Below are positions 16,364-21,385 of a stretch of 21,385 nt of DNA, one piece after another (within the stretch, counting starts at the first letter, position 1; each line of letters begins with the position of its first letter). Source of the stretch: DATAOG01 sp046727895 (GTDB lineage Bacteria > Pseudomonadota > Alphaproteobacteria > Geminicoccales > Geminicoccaceae); assembly GCA_046727895.1 (NCBI GenBank), contig JBKPDM010000092.1, forward strand, positions 1 through 21,385, in the 5' to 3' direction. The notes beneath the pieces are model-generated. The model worked only from the letters and a program-made list of their open reading frames with translations. It was not told the DNA's origin and did not search any database. A program made the position numbers and the translations under genes.

Positions 16364-16486
16364 ATGAGCATGATCGCAACCACGCTGATGTCGCTTGAGC
16401 TGCCGGGCTTCGCCGGGTTGTCCGTAGCCCGACGGAGACTCGTGCGAGCCGCCGGCCCGACCTCGGGGGCGGAGGCGGCCCGATGA
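16364..16486 (+). CDS. Possible 40-codon leader ORF overlapping the nrdJ start
   Basis: ATG 16364 opens a 40-codon frame whose TGA (16484-16486) overlaps the nrdJ ATG (16483) as ATGA. The peptide starts MSMIATTLMSLELPGF and ends in an Arg/Ala-rich stretch; it resembles nothing I know. Its own ribosome-binding site is poor. The exact stop/start overlap would allow translational coupling, but nrdJ already has a strong Shine-Dalgarno sequence of its own. It may be chance in GC-rich DNA. Confidence 0.3.
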   Translation: MSMIATTLMSLELPGFAGLSVARRRLVRAAGPTSGAEAAR

Positions 16487-19400
16487 GGATCGACCGCGCC
16501 TTCACGACTGCCGGCACATCTCCCTACGAAGGCATCGGCTTTCGCATCGCCACGAGCGAGATCCGCAACCCCGACGGGTCGGTGGTCTTCCGCCTCGACG
16601 ACGTCGAGGTGCCGAGCGCCTGGTCGCAGGTCGCGGTCGACGTGCTGGCGCAGAAATACTTCCGCAAAGCCGGCGTCGCCCTGCGCCTCGCCCCGGTCGA
16701 CGAGGCTGCCGTGCCGGACTGGCTGCGGCGCCGGCGACCTGACGACGCCGCCCTCGAAGCGCTGCCCGAGGAGCAGCGCTACGGCGGCGAGACGTCGGCC
16801 AAGCAGGTGTTCGATCGCCTCGCCGGCACCTGGACCTATTGGGCCTGGAAGGGCGGCTACTTCGACAGCGAGGACGATGCGAGCGCGTTCTTCGACGAGC
16901 TGCGCTTCATGCTGGCGAGCCAGTACGCCGCGCCCAACTCACCGCAGTGGTTCAATACCGGGCTGCATTGGGCCTACGGCATCGACGGCCCCGCCCAGGG
17001 CCACTACTTCGCCGACGATCGGACCGGCGAGGTCCAGCGCTCGAAATCCGCCTACGAGCGGCCGCAGCCGCACGCCTGCTTCATCCAGAGCATCCAGGAC
17101 GACCTGGTCAACCCGGGCGGCATCATGGACCTCTGGGTGCGCGAGGCGCGGCTGTTCAAATACGGCTCGGGCACGGGGACCAACTTCTCTCGCCTGCGCG
17201 CCGAGAACGAGCCGCTCTCGGGCGGCGGCAAATCGTCCGGGCTGATGAGCTTCCTCAAGATCGGCGATCGCGCCGCTGGCGCCATCAAGTCGGGCGGCAC
17301 GACCCGGCGCGCCGCCAAGATGGTCGTGGTCGACGTCGACCATCCGGACATCGAGGAGTTCGTCCGCTGGAAGGTGGTCGAAGAGCAGAAGGTCGCGGCG
17401 CTGGTCGCGGGCTCGCGGCTGCTCGCGCGGCACGTCAACGCGATCCTGACCGCCTGCCATTCGGGTGGTCTCGACGGCGAAGCGCGCTTCGATCCCAAGC
17501 AGAACCCCGAGCTCAGGAAGACGATCCGCGCGGCCCGCCAGGCGCTGCTGCCTGAGAACGCCCTGCAGCAGGCGATCCTGTTCGCCCGCCAGGGCTACAC
17601 CCGGATGGAGATCCCGGCCTATTCGACCGACTGGGACTCCGATGCCTACCTCACCGTCTCCGGGCAGAACTCGAACAATTCGGTGCGGGTCACCGGCGAG
17701 TTCCTCGAGCGCGTGATCGAGGACGGCGAGTGGCAGTTGACCCGGCGCACCGACGGCAAGGTCGCCAGGACGCTGCGCGCGCGTGACCTCTGGGATCAGG
17801 TCGCGCGCGCCGCCTGGGCCAGCGCCGACCCGGGCGTGCAGTACGACACGACCATCAACGAGTGGCACACCTGTCCGAACTCGGGCCGGATCAACGCTTC
17901 CAATCCGTGCTCGGAGTACATGTTCCTGGACGACACGGCGTGCAATCTCGCGTCGCTGAACCTGATCGCGTTCCTGAAGGACGACGGCCGCTTCGACGTC
18001 GCGGCCTTCACCCACGCGGTGCGGCTTTGGACAATCGTGCTCGAAGTCTCGGTAATGATGGCCCAGTACCCCTCGCAGACCATCGCCGAGCTGTCCTACC
18101 GCTACCGCACGCTCGGGCTTGGCTACGCCAATCTCGGCGGTCTGCTGATGGCCTCGGGTATCCCCTACGACAGTCATCGGGGCCGGGCGCTCGCCGGCGC
18201 GATCACCGCGCTCATGACCGGCACCGCCTATGCGGTCTCGGCCGAGATGGCCAAGCAGCTCGGGCCCTTCGCCGGCTACGGCGCGAATCGCGAGGCGATG
18301 CTCCGGGTGATTCGCAATCATCGGCGGGCTGCCCACGGCGAGAAGCGTGATTACGAGGGTCTCTCGGTCCGCCCGGTGGCGCTCGACGCGGCCCGCGTGC
18401 CCGAGCCGGAGCTGGTCGACGCCGCCCGCAAGGCCTGGGACGACGCCCTCGAATGGGGTGAGGCCTACGGCTTCCGCAATGCCCAGACCACGGTGATCGC
18501 GCCCACCGGCACGATCGGTCTGGTGATGGACTGCGACACCACCGGCATCGAGCCCGACTTCGCCCTGGTCAAGTTCAAGAAGCTGGCGGGCGGCGGTTAC
18601 TTCAAGATCATCAACCGCATGGTGCCGAAGGCGCTGGCCAAGCTCGGCTACGCGGCCGAGCAGATCGACGACATCGTGCGCTATGCGGTCGGCCGCGGCA
18701 CCCTCAAGGGTGCGCCGGAGATCAATCACGAGACGCTTGCCGCCAAGGGCTTCACGCCGGAGATCCTGGAGCTGCTCGAGCGGGCGCTACCCAGCGCTTT
18801 CGACATCAAATACGCCTTCAATCAGTACACGCTGGGCGAGGCGTTCTGCCGCGACGTTCTCAGGCTCAGCGACCAGCAGCTCGCCGACTTCAACCTCGAT
18901 CTCCTGCAGGCGATCGGCTTCTCGCGCGCTCAGTACGAGGCGGCCAACCTCTATTGCTGCGGCGCGATGACGGTCGAAGGCGCGCCGCACATCAAGACCG
19001 AGCACCTCGCGGTGTTCGACTGCGCCAACCCCTGCGGGCGCCTCGGCCAGCGCTGCCTCGCGACCGCGAGCCACATCCGCATGATGGCCGCCGCCCAGCC
19101 GTTCATCTCGGGCGCCATCTCGAAGACCATCAACATGCCGGGTACGGCGAGCGTCGAGGACTGCGATCAGGCCTATTTCGACGCCTGGCGGCTCGGGCTG
19201 AAGGCGCTGGCCCTCTACCGCGACGGCTCGAAGCTCTCGCAGCCGCTCTCGACCTTCCTGCTCGACGACGCGATCGACGACGACGAGGGGGAGCCGCTCG
19301 AGGGGCCGGCGCGCACGATGCAGGTCGCCGAGCGGGTCGTCGAGCGGCTGCTCACGGAGCGCCGCCGCCTGCCCAACCGGCGCAAGGGCTACACCCAGAA

Positions 19401-20160
19401 GGCCGTGGTCGGCGGGCACAAGGTCTATCTGCGCACCGGCGAGTACGAGGACGGCCGGATCGGCGAGATCTTCATCGACATGCACAAGGAGGGTGCTGCC
19501 TTCCGCTCGTTGATGAACGGCTTCGCGATCGCGGTCTCGATCGGCCTGCAGTACGGCGTGCCGCTCGAGGAGTTCGTCGAGGCCTTCGCCTACACCCGCT
19601 TCGAGCCCTCGGGCCCGGTCCAGGGCAACGACACGGTCAAGATGGCGAGCTCGGTGCTCGACTACATCTTCCGCGAGCTCGCGATCTCCTATCTCGACCG
19701 CACCGACCTCGCGCACGTCGACCCGAACGAGCTGCACCACGACAGCATCGGGCACGGCGCCAGGGAGCGCGACCTCAAGCGCGGCGACCGGCTCGCCGAG
19801 CTCGCTTCGAGCGGTTACGTGCGCGGTAATCTTCGCCTGCTCCGGGGCGGCGGCGACGGCCGCAGCGCGAACCCGCCGGCGGGCGGCTCACCTGCATCGA
19901 ATGTCGGCGGCTCCGGGAATCCCGGGGCCGGCGGCAGCGTCACCGCGTGGCGCGCCGGCGATTCGGCCGCGAGCGCGGCGCTGATGACGACGGAATCGGC
20001 TGAGGCGGCGGTTCTCGAAGAACGGCTGGCTCAGGCGAGACTGGCGCGGCTCAAGGGCTACGAGGGTGATCCTTGCCCGAGCTGCGCCAACTTCACCCTG
20101 GTGCGCAGCGGCACCTGCCTGAAATGCGACACCTGCGGCGCCACGACCGGCTGCTCGTAA
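16483..20160 (+). CDS. nrdJ: Adenosylcobalamin-dependent (class II) ribonucleoside-diphosphate reductase
   Basis: A 1,225-residue class II ribonucleotide reductase, which makes deoxyribonucleotides using an adenosylcobalamin-derived radical and so works with or without oxygen. The active-site set is recognisable: C199 in HACFIQSI, then N474-P-C476-S-E478 with the radical Cys and catalytic Asn/Glu. The phosphate-binding region is PTGTIGLVMDCDTTGIEPDF. The first ~140 residues include the SPQWFNTGLHWAYGI segment typical of NrdJ. A Gly/Ser-rich, low-complexity linker (about 1125-1165) leads to a C-terminal zinc ribbon with C1198, C1201, C1212, C1215, plus C1218 and C1224. These are the expected swinging-arm cysteines that re-reduce the enzyme. 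GGAGG lies 7 nt before the ATG. There is no intein or frameshift. Confidence 0.97.
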   Translation: MRIDRAFTTAGTSPYEGIGFRIATSEIRNPDGSVVFRLDDVEVPSAWSQVAVDVLAQKYFRKAGVALRLAPVDEAAVPDWLRRRRPDDAALEALPEEQRYGGETSAKQVFDRLAGTWTYWAWKGGYFDSEDDASAFFDELRFMLASQYAAPNSPQWFNTGLHWAYGIDGPAQGHYFADDRTGEVQRSKSAYERPQPHACFIQSIQDDLVNPGGIMDLWVREARLFKYGSGTGTNFSRLRAENEPLSGGGKSSGLMSFLKIGDRAAGAIKSGGTTRRAAKMVVVDVDHPDIEEFVRWKVVEEQKVAALVAGSRLLARHVNAILTACHSGGLDGEARFDPKQNPELRKTIRAARQALLPENALQQAILFARQGYTRMEIPAYSTDWDSDAYLTVSGQNSNNSVRVTGEFLERVIEDGEWQLTRRTDGKVARTLRARDLWDQVARAAWASADPGVQYDTTINEWHTCPNSGRINASNPCSEYMFLDDTACNLASLNLIAFLKDDGRFDVAAFTHAVRLWTIVLEVSVMMAQYPSQTIAELSYRYRTLGLGYANLGGLLMASGIPYDSHRGRALAGAITALMTGTAYAVSAEMAKQLGPFAGYGANREAMLRVIRNHRRAAHGEKRDYEGLSVRPVALDAARVPEPELVDAARKAWDDALEWGEAYGFRNAQTTVIAPTGTIGLVMDCDTTGIEPDFALVKFKKLAGGGYFKIINRMVPKALAKLGYAAEQIDDIVRYAVGRGTLKGAPEINHETLAAKGFTPEILELLERALPSAFDIKYAFNQYTLGEAFCRDVLRLSDQQLADFNLDLLQAIGFSRAQYEAANLYCCGAMTVEGAPHIKTEHLAVFDCANPCGRLGQRCLATASHIRMMAAAQPFISGAISKTINMPGTASVEDCDQAYFDAWRLGLKALALYRDGSKLSQPLSTFLLDDAIDDDEGEPLEGPARTMQVAERVVERLLTERRRLPNRRKGYTQKAVVGGHKVYLRTGEYEDGRIGEIFIDMHKEGAAFRSLMNGFAIAVSIGLQYGVPLEEFVEAFAYTRFEPSGPVQGNDTVKMASSVLDYIFRELAISYLDRTDLAHVDPNELHHDSIGHGARERDLKRGDRLAELASSGYVRGNLRLLRGGGDGRSANPPAGGSPASNVGGSGNPGAGGSVTAWRAGDSAASAALMTTESAEAAVLEERLAQARLARLKGYEGDPCPSCANFTLVRSGTCLKCDTCGATTGCS

Positions 20161-20225
20161 GGACGCAGACACAGACAGGACAGCGCACGCATCTGGGCAG
20201 TATCCTTCCTCCTCCCAAGCTCTGC

Positions 20226-20259
20226 GGCCCGGGCACGACTCGCCCGGGCCTCTTTTTTT
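20226..20259 (+). terminator. Rho-independent terminator of nrdJ
   Basis: A perfect 9-bp GC stem (GGCCCGGGC / GCCCGGGCC) with a 7-nt loop is followed by TC and seven T. It lies 66 nt after the nrdJ stop. It is the only textbook intrinsic terminator in the window and separates nrdJ from the low-GC genes. Confidence 0.93.
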
Positions 20260-20358
20260 CCGCACCGTCCAATTCCTGAGATCTTCCCTGCCGGCCTCGC
20301 TTGGTGGTACATATTGCGAACTTTTCGTGGTCCTTCCGAGCAAACGCGGACCTACCGG

Positions 20359-20982
20359 ATGACCGTCAACGAGACCGTATTCCAACTCGCCGTGCTGTTT
20401 CTGCCGGGCGTCATAGCTGTTGGTATCGTTGATCTATTGACGGTTCATAAGGTGCGGACTGCTTTCGAGATCACCCTCAGAGCCTTCGTATTTGGGATAG
20501 GCTGTTATATCGTCTATTTTTTCATCTTGTGGGCCGCCTCTGGCACCCTCCCCCCGATGGCGGCCTGGAACGGCCCGCCTACTTTGGCGGAGATGCAACA
20601 AATTCACATCGGGGATATCGCTGGCGCGTTGGCGGTCTCTGTCTTGCTTGGAATTCTATGGAGCGGATCTGTCAATCACAGTTTCTTACTCAGATTTGTG
20701 CAAACACTTAGGATAACAAAGAAATTTGGAGACCAGGATGTATGGGATTTCACACTGAATTTAACAATTCCAAACGTGGAATATGCTTACGTCCGAGACT
20801 TCGAGAAGAAGGTTGTCTACAGTGGTTGGATCAAAGCCTTCTCTGAAGGCACTGCAAGACGAGAACTCCTAATGGAAAATGTTGAGGTTTTTGATCTGGA
20901 TACGGCCCAAAAACTGTTGGAGACGCCGCTCCTGTATGTCAGCTTCTCGAACGATAGCTTCAACATGGAGTTCCCCTACTGA
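20359..20982 (+). CDS. DUF6338-like three-helix membrane protein
   Basis: A 207-residue protein with three N-terminal transmembrane helices (about 6-27, 37-60 and 83-102) and a soluble C-terminal half. The segment DVWDF...YVRDFEKKVVYSGWIKAFSEGTARRELLMENVEVFDLDTAQ resembles the DUF6338 family as I remember it; function is unknown. The first in-frame ATG (20314) adds 15 residues and lies further from the hydrophobic start, so 20359 is preferred, but neither has a good Shine-Dalgarno sequence. The gene is much lower in G+C than the rest (a 60-bp stretch at 20701 has about 37%), which suggests horizontal acquisition. A small ORF with a strong ribosome-binding site follows 23 nt later. Confidence 0.78.
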   Translation: MTVNETVFQLAVLFLPGVIAVGIVDLLTVHKVRTAFEITLRAFVFGIGCYIVYFFILWAASGTLPPMAAWNGPPTLAEMQQIHIGDIAGALAVSVLLGILWSGSVNHSFLLRFVQTLRITKKFGDQDVWDFTLNLTIPNVEYAYVRDFEKKVVYSGWIKAFSEGTARRELLMENVEVFDLDTAQKLLETPLLYVSFSNDSFNMEFPY

Positions 20983-21005
20983 GGTTTTCCGAGGAGAGTG
21001 CAAGA

Positions 21006-21227
21006 ATGACCGACCAAAGTGACTCGAAGTGTGCAGCGGGCACAGAGCGTGGACCACACCTTATGATACAGGAAGGCTATGTTAAGAAGGGGGGACAGAA
21101 TACGTCCTACCAAATCACTACCCGGCCTGGTAGCCCTGCTCCCATGAAGCCGACATCGCAGGGCGACGCTTCATCTGGCCCAGCTGCAACTTCAGAATCG
21201 AACCCTACTGCGGCTCAGGACAAATAG
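21006..21227 (+). CDS. Small hydrophilic protein of unknown function
   Basis: A 73-residue soluble protein I do not recognise. The N-terminal half is mixed and charged and contains IQEGYVKKGGQNTSYQITTR, the only segment that looks folded. The C-terminal third is a Pro/Ser/Thr/Ala-rich, probably disordered tail. A strong purine-rich Shine-Dalgarno sequence (GAGGAGAG) precedes the ATG. It follows the DUF6338-like gene by 23 nt and shares its lower G+C, so the two are likely one transferred transcription unit. A partner role to the membrane protein is a guess from position. Confidence 0.65.
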   Translation: MTDQSDSKCAAGTERGPHLMIQEGYVKKGGQNTSYQITTRPGSPAPMKPTSQGDASSGPAATSESNPTAAQDK

Positions 21228-21269
21228 CTCCACAGGCGAGAACGCGCTCACATCGACAAGGTCATGGCG

Positions 21270-21385
21270 ATGGACCGCGAGACCTGGCTCACGCACATCC
21301 TTGAAGCGATCCGCGATCTCGCGGACGAAGACTATCAGGAGCGGGTCTGGGTGCGCGGCGAGGGACCCGAGGTCGATTCGAGCAC
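21270..21385 (+). CDS. Unknown protein, 5' part (runs off the window)
   Basis: The visible 38 codons begin MDRETWLTHILEAIRDLA and continue acidic, with a VWVRGEGPEVDS segment. I do not recognise the family. AAGG lies 8 nt before ATG 21270; ATG 21264 is an alternative but too close to it. Codon use is GC-rich again, unlike the two preceding genes. The frame is open back to 21228, directly after the TAG of the small gene. Confidence 0.5.
   Translation, partial: MDRETWLTHILEAIRDLADEDYQERVWVRGEGPEVDSS

Larger units (their letters stand above)
15817..16482. other. Gene-poor region between the NDUFA12 gene and nrdJ
   Basis: About 660 bp without a confident gene. Positions 15895-16140 hold no recognisable protein or RNA; open frames there run out of the antisense of the NDUFA12 gene and show no domain. 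From about 16142 rightwards the region carries the candidate nrdJ promoter, its leader and a 40-codon ORF, listed separately. Base composition is visibly less GC-rich than in the flanking genes. Confidence 0.6.

Noticed and set aside
16188..16482. A cobalamin riboswitch upstream of nrdJ
   Set aside because: Expected for some B12-linked genes, but I could not find the conserved B12 box or the GCAACTG-type core. Only an Infernal search could settle it.
16939..18729. A 596-codon minus-strand open frame inside nrdJ, and similar long antisense frames in glgP and the cyclase gene
   Set aside because: They lie fully opposite well-conserved genes, have shadow-like composition and no start signals.

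Overview
The window is GC-rich (roughly two thirds G+C by eye) chromosomal DNA, most likely from an alphaproteobacterium. The supports for this are a complete PspF/PspABC envelope-stress locus, an NDUFA12-type complex I accessory subunit, a class II (B12-dependent) ribonucleotide reductase of about 1,225 residues with a C-terminal zinc ribbon, and a fabI-aroC gene pair. The exact genus cannot be read from the sequence. I saw no tRNA, rRNA, CRISPR array, insertion sequence or prophage.

Layout. Positions 1-33 hold the first codons of a leftward gene that runs off the window. Positions 255-1753 are a leftward operon: a 50-residue tail-anchored protein, then pspA, pspB and pspC. It is divergent from pspF (1961-3004). 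The 207 bp between them hold what looks like a complete sigma-54 control region: a near-consensus -24/-12 element, an IHF-like site and a pair of upstream activator sites. The same region appears to give pspF a promoter that starts at its own ATG, with no Shine-Dalgarno sequence. Positions 3180-7098 are a rightward block: a DnaJ-class co-chaperone, a YihY/BrkB membrane protein, fabI (fatty-acid synthesis) and aroC (chorismate synthesis). Positions 7126-10097 are leftward: a secreted PHB-depolymerase-family esterase and an alpha-glucan phosphorylase, both plausibly acting on storage polymers. Positions 10248-14789 are rightward: a VOC-family protein, a DsbA/FrnE-family thiol oxidoreductase and a 1,099-residue protein joining two zinc ribbons, a class III adenylate cyclase domain, a P-loop ATPase and a TPR region. 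Its 3' end overlaps by 26 bp the 3' end of a leftward lipoprotein made of two similar halves. An NDUFA12-like gene follows on the same leftward strand.

Positions 15817-16482 carry no confident gene apart from a possible 40-codon leader ORF at the end. They hold a candidate nrdJ promoter embedded in two NrdR-box-like elements 30 bp apart, and a roughly 290-nt leader. nrdJ (16483-20160) ends at a strong intrinsic terminator.

Positions 20359-21227 are clearly lower in G+C and encode a DUF6338-like three-helix membrane protein and a small hydrophilic protein. This is the only stretch that looks recently acquired. High-GC sequence resumes at about 21228 with a partial unknown gene.

The most interesting items are the psp control region with its extra small gene, the nrdJ leader, and the low-GC two-gene cassette. 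None amounts to proof of a new system.
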